From Pararge aegeria (taxonomy: Eukaryota > Arthropoda > Insecta > Lepidoptera > Nymphalidae), in NCBI RefSeq assembly GCF_905163445.1, contig NC_053197.1, forward strand, positions 3,906,001 to 3,970,000: a stretch of 64,000 nucleotides of DNA, in the 5' to 3' direction. Each line of letters begins with the position of its first letter. The stretch's first letter is position 1. Positions 1 to 12,164 of this stretch are shown in pieces. Under the pieces are notes generated by a model. That model searched no databases, was not told the DNA's origin, and was given only the letters and a program-made list of their open reading frames with translations. The position numbers and the translations under genes were made by a program.

Positions 1-248
1 TTCACATTCGCTCGGGTAAACTATAACACACACATACATATGAGGTCGGTCACGTCCGTCGTTAGCTTAGGAACTTTACCAATTTTCCTTCGCCCCAAGT
101 CCTAAATGTCAAGCAAGCATTATATCACAGTAAGGACAGTCATACTGACGTCCGGCAAAACCGTTTATACAAAGCAGTCGTGCGATAGGTGCAGGACGAG
201 GAAAGGATTTTTGCTAGCCTTATTAAGAAGGAATAATCTATACGCAAA

Positions 249-500
249 TCGCTGATAGCCCAGTGGCTAGAACTTTATTTTTTTATTATTTTTCAGGGGT
301 CCGAGTTCGAATCCCAGCTCTAACTTTTCTGAGATATGTGAGTTTTAAGTAATTAATATCACTTGCTTCAACAGTGAGAAAAACATCGTGATGAAACCAG
401 CATGCCTAAGAGTTCTCTATAATTTTCTCAAAGGCGTGTGAAGTTCACCAATCCGCACTGGGCCAGCGTGGTGGACTATATTGATATGATTATGATGAAC
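249..500 (+). repeat. SINE-A copy 1 (tRNA-headed SINE)
   Basis: A tRNA-like head (A-box region GCTGATAGCCCAGTGGCTAG, B-box-like GAGTTCGAATCCC) is followed by the family body with the landmarks ATCACTTGCTTCAAC, CATGCCTAAGAG and CACTGGGCCAGCGTGGTGGA. The same body recurs more than ten times in this window on both strands. A T-rich insertion of about 25 bp interrupts the head near 271-296. The tail ends in a degenerate GAT-rich stretch. Confidence 0.85.
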
Positions 501-598
501 CTCTATGCACTGTAATTTATAGCCTCCATACTATATATTACCGTCATCATTATCTAAAAACGCAAAAACGACGGGGTGTTACAGGTTTGGCATATCTA

Positions 599-680
599 TG
601 TGAGTGTGTGTGTGTATGTGTGTGGGTGTGTGTGCATGTGTGTGTGTGTGTGTGTGCATGTGTGTGTGTGTGTGTGTGCG
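599..680. repeat. (TG)n microsatellite
   Basis: Nearly uninterrupted TG/GT dinucleotides with a few CA and GG interruptions. Confidence 0.95.
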
Positions 681-684
681 TTTA

Positions 685-1427
685 TGTTTATGGTAGAATA
701 ATCTACTAACATGTCAGTGTGACAGTGAAATCTACACTATATTGAAAATCGGGGGTTTTCTCAATTAAATGTCAGATTTTAATATCAGTTTTTTTTTATG
801 AACAGCATGTAGCTTTTCAGTAATAAAAGGTATTTTTTTCTATACAATAAAAACTACCATTTTTTGGGGCTAATACGACTGTTTTAAACAAACTTGTAAT
901 ATTTTAATTTCGAAAGTCATTTAGCATAATTTTAATACACAGTATGTTTTCTCTTTGTTTATAGAAGCTATTTATCTTTATTAATTCACCATTACATTAA
1001 GGATGAACGGGCTATAAATTTTATTCTAAGGGCCCTGAAATATAATTAAACAGAAATGTAAAGTTGATCTTGCTTAAATATATGAAATACCCAGAGATAA
1101 CAATTTTGATTTATAGTAAAAGTCAAAATGTCTTTATTTAAATAGGCCTATTGTAGAAGGCACTTTTAGAGTGAGATGATGGTGTTAACTTATAAACGCG
1201 CTCTGGTCTAATGAACTCACAAAAACTTAGCAGGGTATTTTTTTGTTACCACCATCTGCTTTACTGCGAGTGCTGTAGTCTTATGTCTCCAGTGATCCAG
1301 GCTTCAATTCACAATTTGAGAATTATAAATTCCCTAATTATTTGGGTACAATTTGTTACTAAGACATTCTGCTACGATGCTGTGTGAAAAACGATAAAGG
1401 GTGTGGATAACATAGAATTACTTTACC
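685..1427. other. AT-rich DNA, no gene seen
   Basis: No coding signal. Around 1130-1245 there is weak similarity, antisense, to the LINE 3' ends at 37140-37320 (AGGCCTA and CTTAGCAG landmarks), too decayed to call. Confidence 0.5.
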
Positions 1428-1535
1428 TACCCCTAAAAGATTAGCCCGCTACCATTTAAGATTGCATCATTGCTTACTACTAGGTGAGATTGCATTAAAG
1501 GGCTAACTTATATTGGAATAAAAAAAACTGACATT
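1428..1535 (+). repeat. Repeat N copy 1, probable LINE 3' end
   Basis: The block TTAGCCCGCTACCATTTAAG ... AAGGGCTAACTT ends in an A-rich tail. TTAGCCC and GGGCTAA could pair as a terminal stem. I recognise this as a common lepidopteran LINE 3' end type. A more upstream part of the family appears at 49778-49986. Confidence 0.5.
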
Positions 1536-1889
1536 ATCACTTATAGGCCGTTTTCGAATATGTTTTTCACACAAATGTCATTGTTTTCAGGCATACTCGA
1601 AATCAAGGATTTATTTCGGAAATCCCCTTTAAAATACAATCTGACTAAGGATTAGCGTTTTTGCTAAACTTTGAATTCAAATGGTGTTCCTGGGATGCCC
1701 TCTTCCCCGCTCTCACTATTCAACTCAACTTTCAATTCAAAGCAACTAATTAAAACTTCACTTGAACCCGACACTATTATTATGCCAGAAAAGGCGGGTT
1801 AACCTCGGATTTAGGAATGCTTTCACACCGTACTTTACAAACACCTAACATCGTGTCTTCTGATTGCCACTATCCCACGTTATGTGGGG
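1536..1889. other. Unassigned sequence
   Basis: Only short chance frames; no family recognised. Confidence 0.4.
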
Positions 1890-2112
1890 TCGGGCAACAT
1901 ATAGCTTTTTGTGATGAGCTCGTCAGAAGTACTTACGCCATGTTTATATCTGCCGTACAAAAGCATTGCAACGCTGTGTTTCAGTCTGAAGGACGTGGCT
2001 GCCAGTGTTTTATTGCCAGTGCCAATTACAGGCACTTGGGGCTTACCTAAGCCTCTGGTTGAGGGACACAAGGCATTACGTTGCAGGGCGTGTTTCTAGC
2101 ATGCCCTGTGAG
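1890..2112 (+). repeat. Repeat C copy 1
   Basis: Begins near TGTGATGAGCTCGTCAG and ends near AGCATGCCCTGTGA, with the internal landmarks ATATCTGCCGTA, AATTACAGGCA and AGCCTC. Similar blocks lie at 3680-3960 and 37727-37925 in the same orientation and at 48190-48345 inverted. The overlapping short frames here differ between copies, so I treat this as a non-coding interspersed repeat. Confidence 0.6.
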
Positions 2113-2595
2113 CTGAGATATTAATATTAAATATACAAAAAGTTACATAAACTCTCTCGGGGTCGTTGCTCTCTATTAGAGCACTGACTTCGCTTAAACA
2201 GTTCGTAAACTCAAGAATATTTTCTACAACATCTACAGGCATGTATATATATCTTCTACTAAATATTGTCTTTACTCGGCCCATCACACAAATCAGTAAA
2301 ACAAAAAAAAAATGTATGCCTTATCAAAACTTGAAGGCAGATTTTTTGTTTTTCGTTTCGTCATATTTTTTTTTTTGAAAGACCACTGATGGCTACTATC
2401 CTTGGGAATGTTTTTGTTGGTGGAATAACCGCTACCGGACATCGCTGGAATAACCGCTATATAAAGGGGTAAGTTTGTAATACCGTTTTAATCGTAAAAT
2501 GAATCAGTCATCCTGAGATAACATGCAGTTGGCATGTTATCTTTCGGAGAAGTTTCTCTTCGCCTCGGATCACTGTAATAAGAAGGCATTATCCG
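2113..2595. other. Unassigned, T-rich
   Basis: Contains a short duplicated phrase (GGAATAACCGCTA twice, near 2422 and 2448). No gene seen. Confidence 0.4.
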
Positions 2596-2764
2596 CAGTG
2601 GCGTGCAGACAGGGTATGCACAGGGTGTAATAAAAAAAATGCTAAAATAAAAAAAAACTCCTGTACGGGTTATAAAAAACTTAACAATAGGCTTTGTGAA
2701 AGTTAAATCTTTGTGAAGGTATATCATCTGCCCACCCTGTGCATACCCTCTATGCACGGCACTA
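2596..2764. mobile_element. hAT-like MITE, copy 1
   Basis: Terminal inverted repeats start CAGTGGCGTGCA on the left and read TGCACGGCACTA on the right, with a longer imperfect match over about 30 bp (GGGTATGCACAGGGTG against CACCCTGTGCATACCC). Flanks ATTATCCG and ATCATCCA match at 6 of 8 bases, as an eroded 8-bp target duplication would. The interior has no coding capacity. Copies at 48380 and 52604 have exact 8-bp duplications, which supports the hAT assignment. Confidence 0.75.
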
Positions 2765-2772
2765 ATCATCCA

Positions 2773-3679
2773 TTATGGTGAAAACGTGAAATATTGTATT
2801 GCACATTTTTGCTAATACTATTAAAGATGGAATCGGTGTAATGGAGGGAAAACTTTTAACGACAGGGGACGAAAACAGGACGACTTAAATGGTTTTCTCT
2901 TCGCCAGGGCAATTCCGTAATGTACTTATTTTCGCCTGTTGACATTCTGATAGTGAATTTTGTGGTTACATAGTGCTCTCAACTATAATGACTTCGTATC
3001 TCACTTTTGCAAACTGTAGCCTCGTGTATTTGTTGTTTTAACGTTCCGCATACATTTGTATAGTGATTTCTGTGTTTTCAAAACGAATTCCTTCCTCGTA
3101 CCTTAAGCAATTTCCATCCATTATCTTCCTAGCAATTAAAGATTTAGTTTTCTCGTACCTATTGTACTGAATATTAAGTTGATTTAAAGCTCCATCAGAC
3201 ATTCATGTTCGATCCATCTAGGTATGCGTCCGTACATCATTGTTCCCAGAAAAAAAAGTTATATTTCAAACTACTAAAAGCACAATACAATAAATACATC
3301 TTTCGCCACTAGAAAAAAGTTAGTTAATACATTGTTTTATTATAACGCATTATCTAGTTGTCTTATTATCGGACCACCAAGACTTACTCAGCATTAAAAT
3401 TCGATATTTTTGTACAGTTGAATCAATTAAATCACCGGAATGAGCCCGCCGACGTTGACAATTGAAAGTGTACACTGTCAAAGCTTTCTTTGAAAATCTA
3501 AAATGTTGACTATAGCTAACTTTATGGTGTCGGTTTTATGTGACGGTGTGCGCGCGCATCGTAAAAATTTACTCTTTTAATTTTTCCCTAACGCGCCAAA
3601 AGAAGTATAACTTCCAAAAGTTTCTTAAACAAGCATGAATTGTCAAGTAAACATAAATATCGAATATCAATTAGTAGTG
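2773..3679. other. AT-rich DNA, no gene seen
   Basis: No repeat family or coding frame recognised. Confidence 0.4.
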
Positions 3680-3960
3680 AGCTTCTTGTGACAGAGATCA
3701 TCAGGGGAAGTACTACAGCCATGCTTATTCTGCCACTTTCTGCCACTTTCTGCCAATTTCTGCAACTTTCTGCCACTTTCTGCCACTTTCTGCTACTAAA
3801 CAGAATTGCTGTTTTCCCATCTAAAGGGTTAGGTTGTTGGTATAATTACAGGCAAATGAGGCTTAACACAGCCTCAGGTTGCACACAGGCTGACACTGGT
3901 TAGAACATGTTCCTTGCATGCCCTGTGATATGTTGGTTTGTTTATAGGCGATGGTTTGCC
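3680..3960 (+). repeat. Repeat C copy 2, with internal minisatellite
   Basis: Starts GTGACAGAGATCATCAGG and reaches TTGCATGCCCTGTGATATG, matching the copies at 1890 and 37727. The middle is expanded by an 11-bp tandem array (3726-3793). It runs directly into an RTE fragment at about 3961. Confidence 0.6.
3726..3793. repeat. Minisatellite, about 6 x 11 bp
   Basis: Six tandem units of the type TTTCTGCCACT with single-base variants. The unit matches the ATTTCTGCCG segment of repeat C, so the array grew from it. Confidence 0.9.
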
Positions 3961-4476
3961 ATTCGGGACCTTCGTGACATCTTTTCGTCCAAAATCCCTC
4001 CGTGCCTGAAGTTCAAAGTCTTCGAACAGTGTGTGTTGCCAGTGATGACCTATGGTTCCGAAACATTGTCGCTAACTATGAAACGCATAAGAATGCTCAG
4101 AGTCACTCATCGGGCGATGGAGAGAGCTACGCTCGGAGTATCTCTACTTGATCCAATCAGAAATAAGGAGATTCGCAGAAGAACCGGAGCTACCGACATA
4201 GCACAACGAATCGCAAAGCTGAAGTGGCAATGGGCCGGGCACATAGCTCGAAAAACGGATGGCAATTGAGGTCCCAAGGTTCTTGAATGGCAGTCCCGCA
4301 CTGGTAAGCGCAGTGTTGGTCGACCCCAACCAGGTGGATATCAAGCGCGCCGCAGAGAGCCGCTGGACGCAAGCGTTGTGCCGCTTGCGTCCAGCGGCTC
4401 TCTGCGACCGTGGAATTTGGTACTCCATACAAAATACCTATGTCCAGCAGTGGACGTCTATTGATATGAAGATGAT
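3961..4476 (+). mobile_element. RTE-type LINE, 5'-truncated 3' end
   Basis: This is the C-terminal part of RTE ORF2 downstream of the reverse transcriptase. A frame through 4269 reads the family landmarks FEQCVLPVMTYGSET, LRVTHRAMERA and KWQWAGHIA before a stop. Frame is then lost, but the nucleotide match continues to the tail (CCAGCAGTGGACGTCTATTG then GAT-rich). An inverted duplication at 4351-4406 disrupts it. Dead copy. Confidence 0.9.
4351..4406. repeat. Perfect 25-bp inverted repeat, 6-nt loop
   Basis: Arms 4351-4375 and 4382-4406 are exact reverse complements around the loop TTGTGC. Other RTE copies have only one arm here, so the right arm is an inverted duplication inside this copy. 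Confidence 0.95.
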
Positions 4477-4479
4477 GAT

Positions 4480-5971
4480 TTGAAATAAGCCGTTATCTAA
4501 AGGTACGGAAAACATATTATGCATCCACTATAGCGTGTTAAATGCCAATAATAAAACACCGATAGGTACCATTTAAACGTTTTCATTCCCCCGAACGATC
4601 GGTTAAACATAAACCGCACGTGTGTTATAATTATTCCATTTCTATTCATCGGGCTATACGTCTTTATTGCTATAAAAGGTTCACTAAGTAATAGCGTTTT
4701 CCGCACTAAGTTATACCATTTGTGTTTAAACAGGTCAAACAAAAATTTCATTTCAATCAAATAAATAAGTCGCTTCTGTTGAGCAAAAATATATTTAGAA
4801 TAGCTTCTGATCAAACATCAATGTATATAATTTTCAGTAAATATCACTTGTATATATATATTTTTTTGTATTGGTAGTTTATTTGTATTTTGTATTAGTT
4901 ACAAGTGTTTTTTGTATATTTTTATTTGTATTTGTATTACACATATTTATTTAAGTAATTAAATATTTTTTATATGTATTATGTATATAATTATGTTATG
5001 ATAATAGAGATATTTTTTTACTTAAAGAGGTTTAAAGCACATTTTATTGAATTTAATCATTCGTTTATAACATTTAGGTTATGTTCTGTTAAGGTTAAAC
5101 TAAAATATCGCTAGCTTTCGCCTTTAGTTACAAATATTAAAATAAGCGAGGAAGGAGGGATACGTTAAAGCATAATATAGCCTTTATTTACAGTGGACAA
5201 TCCCTGGTATTACAGTCGTGGGTAGCCAAAATAGCCTATGCATATTTACAATGCCATAGGCGTTGCCAAAAGCGTTGCTATCCCAAAATCTAAGATGTTT
5301 TGTCCCACGCGCCTTAATTACACCGACTTGGCAGCGAAACAAACAGGCGACTGGGTGGCATCTCCCCAAACGGACCTGGTTACCTACCCTGCCCGCAAAG
5401 CGATCAAAGGTTTCAGTACTAACCGAATATACACATGTTTATTTGAACAGTACGTTTGAAACATTTTACGTATTTTTTATGTTAAAAATCTATTGACGCG
5501 CCTTGGCAGTGAAATCGAACCATGTGCCGTCACGGTAAATGGCATGACGGTATCTTTCGCCGCTGCTCTCCACTCCCTTGTGTGTGCGCGGACGTATATA
5601 TTTTTTATTATATTATATTATTCCTTTTATAGTCACAAAATAGCTAAAATGGCTAGCTAGCTATATTTGCTAAGATGTTAAGCTAGCTATATTTATTTAT
5701 ATTTTGCTCGTAGTCAACTAATACAATACGGCAATTTTATACTTGAAAGGCAGAAAGTGAAAAAAAGCGTTGGCGCATACGGTACTTCAGTCGCCTGCCC
5801 TATTGGTTAAATGGCTGAAAGGCTTTGAATAACATCACAAGCTGTAAAGATCAACTGTTATTATATTATGAATATTCATTTAAGAGTTAATTCTAAATCC
5901 ATTTTTAATTCCAAAAGCATTAACTGCAGAAGTGTTGACGAATTCTGATTATTAAAACCAAATGAGCCAGC
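4480..5971. other. AT-rich DNA, no gene seen
   Basis: Long A/T tracts at 4850-5000. Short frames (for example 4497-4814 on the minus strand) have AT-driven composition and no recognisable motif. At 5260-5420 there is a more GC-rich patch I could not identify. Confidence 0.4.
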
Positions 5972-6296
5972 AAGAAGCGGTGATAGCGTATTGGGTAGGA
6001 GCTCGACTTCACTTTCGGGGGGCCTAGTTCGAATCCCAGTTCACACTTTTAACTTTCCTGAGTTTCGTGCGTTTTAAGCAATTAAAATATCACTTGCTTC
6101 AACGGTGAAGGAAAACAGCGTGAGGAAAGCTGCATGCCTGAGAGGTCCACATAATGTTCTCAAAGGTGTGTGAAGTCTACCAATCCGCACTGGGCCAGCG
6201 TGGTGGACTACGCTCTGAACCCCACCTCATTGTCGTAGGAGATCCGTGCTCAGTAGTGGGCCGGGAATGGGTTGATGTGATGATGATGGTGATGAG
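5972..6296 (+). repeat. SINE-A copy 2, near full length
   Basis: Head AGAAGCGGTGATAGCG, B-box-like TAGTTCGAATCCCAG, body with CTTGCTTCAACGGTGAAGG and CACTGGGCCAGCGTGGTGGA, ending GGGCCGGGAATGGGTTGATG and a GAT/GGT-rich tail. One of the most complete copies of the family here. Confidence 0.9.
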
Positions 6297-6471
6297 GCAA
6301 TCAAGTAAACAAGTTGTAACCGAGGTAAGTTAATAACTACGAAGATCAGCCTTATGGCCTGAAAACAATGATGACTTTTATTAATTTTGACGTCTCAGTG
6401 TTCCGATACTAGTATCTAAACGATTTCGCGATTGCGAGACGAATATAAATAAGATAAAAATACATATTTAT

Positions 6472-6655
6472 TGGGGTCCCAAGGTGCTGGAATGGCAGCC
6501 CCGAACTGGTAAGCGCAGCGTTGGTCGGCCTCGCAGGTAGCCGCTGGATCCAAGCGGCGCAGAACTGTGGAACTTGGAACTCCCTACAAAAGACCTATGT
6601 CCAGCAGTGGACGTCTATCGGTTGATGTGATGATGGTGATGGTGATGATGATGAC
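6472..6655 (+). mobile_element. RTE-type LINE tail
   Basis: The last about 180 bp of the RTE family, from GGGGTCCCAAGGTGCTGGAA through CCAGCAGTGGACGTCTATCG to a (GATGGT)n tail. About 35 bp present in the 32.6 kb copy (the CCCCAACGAGGTGGACAGAC region) are missing. Confidence 0.9.
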
Positions 6656-8695
6656 ATATTTATTATATCAAAATAAGTGCTTCTAACTAAATAAATACTA
6701 TGAAAGTTTATACCGTACGGTATAAACAAAAACATCTCTGCCTGTTTATTCTAGTAAATTTTGCGACTAAACCAATAATTTTTTAACGCAACTTTCATAA
6801 TAGTGCAGGAAGAGAAATACATAAATTGCATTATGAACTGATTTTTATGAAAACTCACTTCTAAAGGCAGAAATGCAGATTCAAAGACTGAACTGACTGA
6901 GAAAAATAATTTGTTGGTATCCGCTAAGAATTAATTTATCTAAGTATCAATTGCTTTCGTAACTTCGTTATTAGATACAGGCTGTTGCATCAATAGCAAT
7001 AAAAATTACTAACCTTAATCCAACAAGAATTATCTAAGTCGGGTAGATTTGACAAAAATATAAAGTAACTCCAAAAACTAATATATTTAATTATAAAATA
7101 TACACAAGTTTTAAATCACATAAAAAGTTAAATGAGCTTTTAGCATAGTTTAAAATAGTTTAAGAGGAACTTTAAAAAGCGATCGTATTTTCAAAGCATA
7201 GGCGATTGACAGTAATTGCGCTTCAGGCCATTATGTTGCTTTCCGGGGGTTTTTAGTGGCACGAATGTCGGAGTAGGCATTACAATCTATCAAGCTTTAG
7301 CGTGAATCATGACAGAAATGTTCTAGGCAACAGCTTAATATGCCTAAAAGCACATTCGGGAATATCCCACAAAAAACACATCAATATCCAACGTAGCACG
7401 TAAAGTTGAATTTTCACTTAAGGTGGCTAGTTTTTTTTTTAATCAATAAATTAACAATAAAATTAAAATATATGAAGCCCCCGACTCCGAATAAATTGTA
7501 CATTATTCTACGAACCAGGCCCTTTTAATTGATATCCATATTGAGGTAGTTTGGAAAAAGTTGTAATCCGCCATTTTGTGGCGTCGATAATTTTGGACCG
7601 ATTTTAATACGATGCAACAGATACTATTATATTATTTTAATGCTCCACTTAAATAATTATATTCAAATGAAAGTACATTTATTGAAAAACCTCTTCAGGA
7701 GTAGGTACCTTTCAATATTAATAAATAAGGTCGCTTATACTTGGTACAACCAAAGAGCCTATCCTTACGTAATTGATTTAATTGAATGACCAAAATTTCT
7801 AACATCAAACCCAAATCACAAGTTGGTATTTCGTTTAAGTAATTATATTATCGTAAGGGTCGGTTTGATCTTTAGAATTAATTAATCTTTAATATTTCAA
7901 TGAAATTCATACTTCCTTCATAAATTATTATCGAAGTCGAGACCCAGTTGTACAATATTTGTACATTGATTAATTTTTAAATTTAACTTGTTTGTCTGAT
8001 GTGACAAATTGAACAAGCATAGTGGGTATATGCTCTTAAACCCTCTTTCCTATGAAGGCTTGTGCCCGGCATTAGGAAGTTAAAAAGCTATAATATATAC
8101 TTTAGATCTTTTATATTGCGTGAAAAAAGAGAAATCCTTTTCTCAATTATAATAAACCAAAGTATAGATTTCCAACAGAATTCTTGATACGCTATCTTTT
8201 TAATGGTTAATTGTATTAAACAAATATGATATTATAGATGTTTAATTACATAGATAGACAGAATAGCTTTCATTATAAACAAAAGACTCGTAATTGCTTA
8301 GTGAACTAAAACAAAGCGATATATCAGGCGGCGCGGCGAGGCGATCACGACAAACAAGTAACAAAAGTCATAATAAAGTACATTAAAACAACTTACTGCC
8401 GTATATTATCATATCGGACATTAACTCAATCGAAGAGCCGTTAATGGAACTCCGAGGCAATATATATTATCTTTTATTAAAGGAATAACAGTGTTGCGGT
8501 ATTTAAACCATTAATTGAGATACAAGCAAGATAGTAAAAAAGGAAGTTAACATAAATATATCGGAATTATAATGTTTATGGATGAATAGCACACTAATAT
8601 TAATATATTTAGTAATTATTTTTCAATGCACATATTCCTACTTATTTAAAGTAAATAAAACAAACAAAACAAATTTAATGATGAATCAAACTATG
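6656..8695. other. AT-rich DNA, no gene seen
   Basis: Unassigned. A phrase near 7568 (CCGCCATTTTGTGGCG) resembles the inverse of part of the 12 kb tandem unit, but the match is too short to call. Confidence 0.4.
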
Positions 8696-9050
8696 AACCA
8701 ATCATGAACTACATGCCTGATAAGAAAGCCCATTTATACGGAGTGTGTCTACGTGAACGAATTAAGAATAAAGAGGTCGCAGAAGTACCAGAGTTACTGA
8801 CGTAGCTCAATGAATTACGAAACGAAAGTAGAAAAAGGGAGGGGAAATAACTCATTGGGGTAACAAAGCACATAGTTATTAAACAGACAGATAAGGTGCC
8901 GGATTGTGTTTCTGCATTGAAAAATACTGCGTTAGTAAACCTCCAATAGTTAGATAGACATGAAACGAGTACCTAGTAAGGTCTTGACCCGAGACGCGAA
9001 TATAGACAGCCATACGAAGGTCAATGTGCAGAAGTGGACGTCAGTTTATA
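8696..9050 (+). mobile_element. Very degenerate RTE fragment
   Basis: Landmarks survive at intervals: ATAAGAAAGCCC, GTACCAGAGTTACTGACGTA, GCTCAATGAATTACGAA, and GCAGAAGTGGACGTCAG near 9030. Older than the other copies. Confidence 0.6.
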
Positions 9051-9072
9051 TATACCATAATTTTTAGCTTAG

Positions 9073-9495
9073 TCATCATCATCATCAACCAATCGACGTC
9101 CACTGCTGGACATAGGTATTTTGTAGGGAATTCCACAATACACGGTCCTCGGCCGCTTGCCTCCGGCGGCCTCCAGCGGCCCCCAGCTACTCGCCTGATG
9201 TCATCTTTCCACCTCGTTGGGGGCCGACCTACGCTGCGTTTACGGGTGCGGGGTCACCATTCCAGCACCTTAAGACCCCAACGTCCATCGGTTCTAGATG
9301 TGTGTTTGCCACCCATTTCCACTTCAGCTTCGCGACTCGCAGAGCTATGTCGGTAACTCTAGTTCTTCTACGAATCTCCTCATTTCTGATTTGATAACGT
9401 AGAGATACTCCTAACATCGCCCGCTGAGTGACTCTGAGCCTTCTTATGAGGCCCATAGTTAGCTACCATGTCTCAGATCCGTAAGTCATCACTGG
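9073..9495 (-). mobile_element. RTE-type LINE 3' fragment
   Basis: Antisense copy: the (ATC)n tail at about 9073, CGTCCACTGCTGGACATAGG, then the ORF2 C-terminus upstream to about 9495. A short minus-strand frame (9229-9456) reads LRVTQRAMLGVSLRYQIRNE, matching the other RTE copies. It lies tail to tail with the degenerate copy just before it. Confidence 0.9.
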
Positions 9496-10574
9496 GTTAG
9501 TAGGTAATTATTATTTGAAATTCTTCAAGCTTGCAATGATAACTCCTTAAAAATTTAATTACAAAATTGCGTTTGCAAGAAACCAAATAACTATACTATA
9601 CCTACTCTCAAATTTCGCACTGTTAAATTCTGCCTGCATCTGAAAGTTTTGGATAAGAATGATCATCAACTCGGGCATTACTTTCAGGGAAGCAATACTG
9701 GAAGGGATCTTTTCGTGAATAATAGATACAGATGACTAGCAAATTTTAGAAGAATATGTCACCTTAAAAGGCTAAATGTAAAAGCCCACAGGATAGACTC
9801 AGAATTAATTATGTTATTAAAGGAAAACGGTTGACCTTTGGTTACTTGGGCGACTAGGGTAAAACTTTAATTATCTTGATCCCATCCGCCCTTGGCAACT
9901 AGCCCCTAGAGTTCCGTTTGCTTGTAACGGACGAAAATGTAAATTTAGAGGTTATTGAACTTACCTTATTTTTTTTTGTAAGTAAATGTTAGGATCTTTA
10001 GAACAAAAGTTAGAAAAAAAATTAAAAAAATGTATTAACTATATGTGTATAAATAACTAATGGGGCATTAAAGTTTGCGAAAAATAAGTGAACCCGGTAT
10101 TTAAATTTAACTTTCTCGATACATCAATCTCAGTAAGCACTTCTCTGAGTCAGAAGGTTACACAATTTAGCATTCTGTAGGAAACCCGAGATAAAGATAT
10201 AGAAACGCACGCCACACTTGAGTAAAAATTTACAAAGGATTAGTAGATTACCAAATTCTAGGATATTCCGTTCTTATTATAAAGGTCCTAAGTTAGTGAC
10301 CAAGTAACTAGTAACAAAGACCTGCCTCGGTCAGATATCAAATTCGCGAAGCACTAACTTGAGTTAAAGGTCTCACGTCGTACGTCTATCTATTGCTAGA
10401 TTTTGTCACGTTGACAAAATCTAGTAATAGATATACTCAATGGAGACCCAAAACCTTATGACAGGCTTCAAATAGTTAAGTAATAATTGAATGGGAAGTG
10501 GGAATCCTGTGGCAAAAAAGGCTCAAGACTAAGGGAGCACTTCAGAGAGAAGTTTCTCATCTTAGCTTAGCTTA
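9496..10574. other. AT-rich DNA with one hairpin
   Basis: No gene or repeat family recognised apart from the inverted repeat at 10387-10433. Confidence 0.4.
10387..10433. repeat. 22-bp inverted repeat, 3-nt loop
   Basis: Arms 10387-10408 and 10412-10433 pair with a single mismatch (GCTAG against CTAGT) around the loop CGT. Confidence 0.9.
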
Positions 10575-10722
10575 TCAAATTCTAAGGTTGCCTGGCAGAA
10601 CTGCTAAGCGATAAGGCCGCCTTTTGTATTCTACTTCTTTCTTCATGTTTCTGTTTTTATTTTATGTTTATGTATGTTAATGTTGTTGAATACAATAAAA
10701 GAGTTAAATAATAATAATATCA
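10575..10722 (+). mobile_element. Jockey-like LINE 3' end (repeat G)
   Basis: Landmarks AGGTTGCCTGGCAGA, CTAAGCGATAAGGCCGCC, a T/A-rich 3' UTR and an ending like AATAAAAGAGTTAAATAATA. The same tail occurs at 27020, at 49635 (behind a coding end) and inverted at 55567. Confidence 0.75.
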
Positions 10723-11984
10723 CAGAAACGAGTTAACCATTTCATCAAGTGACTCTCCTTTTAGCATCTTCCATCAGTAGGGTACAAACCAAATAAGATC
10801 TAACGTATAATAGATCTTACGATCATTCGTTCACGATCAAATAGGGGTAATAATAGTTAATAACTGTTATTGGGCCCTTATTATTCGGCGTTTAATCTAC
10901 CTCGATTACGGTAAAAATTAACAATTTGGAAGTAAATAGTTTGTCTATCATTAACCGTATTGGGTTAAAACTGCTTATCCTGGACAATTGAGTTGTTGGC
11001 TTTATCAGAATTAGGTCATACTAGCCTCAAAGGCGATCTGTTAAGGATGAATGTCTGAAGTCAGAGATTATATTTAGTGAAACAAGATAATACATTTTTA
11101 GCATTATTTCTGAGTTTTTCCCATTTTATTAGTATTCCTCTTATATTCATAAACGTTTTGTAAATATTAGTCCTTTATGAAAGTAAATTAATTTTGCTAG
11201 CAGGCAAGGTCTTTATGCACTTTGTATACAGTTTTAAAATTAATATTTCCTTTACAAAATATTTTTGAATAAATAAAACTCTAACGGCAAAGTTTAAACA
11301 AAAGGGTACTGTTTATAGCACATTTTTTTACCTTGCTAAGTAAGCGTATTTTAATTATCTACTCCTAGTGTTCATATTTTTGACTGACTTTAGAAAAGAG
11401 GAGATTATAAGTACTCCTCGGCTAGAATATGTTTTTTTTATGTTTGTTCATTGATCTCTCGGGAAATAATTGTGGACAGATTTCGAAAATTCTATTATTA
11501 TTTGAAAGGTAATCTCAGGGTCGTATCAGTTTCAAGTCAAGTCAGGTTCTGATAAGGGGAAATTGAAGAAAAGTCTCTAATTTTATAGCAATTTTCTGTA
11601 CATTTGTTTAAATCAAATCTTTATGTGATTCGTGATTCAGGCGTATCATTCCGAGAGTCAGTTTAGTTGGTTTCATTTTGAAATAAAAGCTTTAAACATC
11701 ATATTTTTTTTATGTTCATAAAGTAGTTTTTGAACAATCGAATTAGGAAAATGGCGTTGTCCACTACCTTGCCTCGAAGAGCAAAGGGCCTGTTAATGAC
11801 CGGTAGTCCCGATTATTATCACTGGTAATGATGATGCATGTGGTAATAACTGTCAAAGTTTGTCGGACCCATATTGGAGCAGTCGGTCTATGCTTAAATA
11901 CTCATGAGAGAAGAGGTTTGTGTCCAGTCTCATTACTTTCAATACGAGAATCATCAATAGACTGAGAATGAATGAGTCAAAAAA
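10723..11984. other. AT-rich DNA, no gene seen
   Basis: Around 11800-11865 a phrase TCCCGATTATTATCAC followed by GGTAATAA resembles the hairpin part of repeat S (16108, 58180); only a remnant. Confidence 0.4.
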
Positions 11985-12164
11985 TTATTTTATTATTATT
12001 ATTAAACGGTTTTATTTAGCTTACCCCGTTTGTTTTATTTATTATTCTTGGGTCAAATTTAGTAATTCAAATTTCACCCTCTTCCTGTCAACCGATTAAT
12101 CTGAAATTTTGTATACACTTTGGATTTTGGTGACAATATAATTATGTTTATTCATTATCATTAT

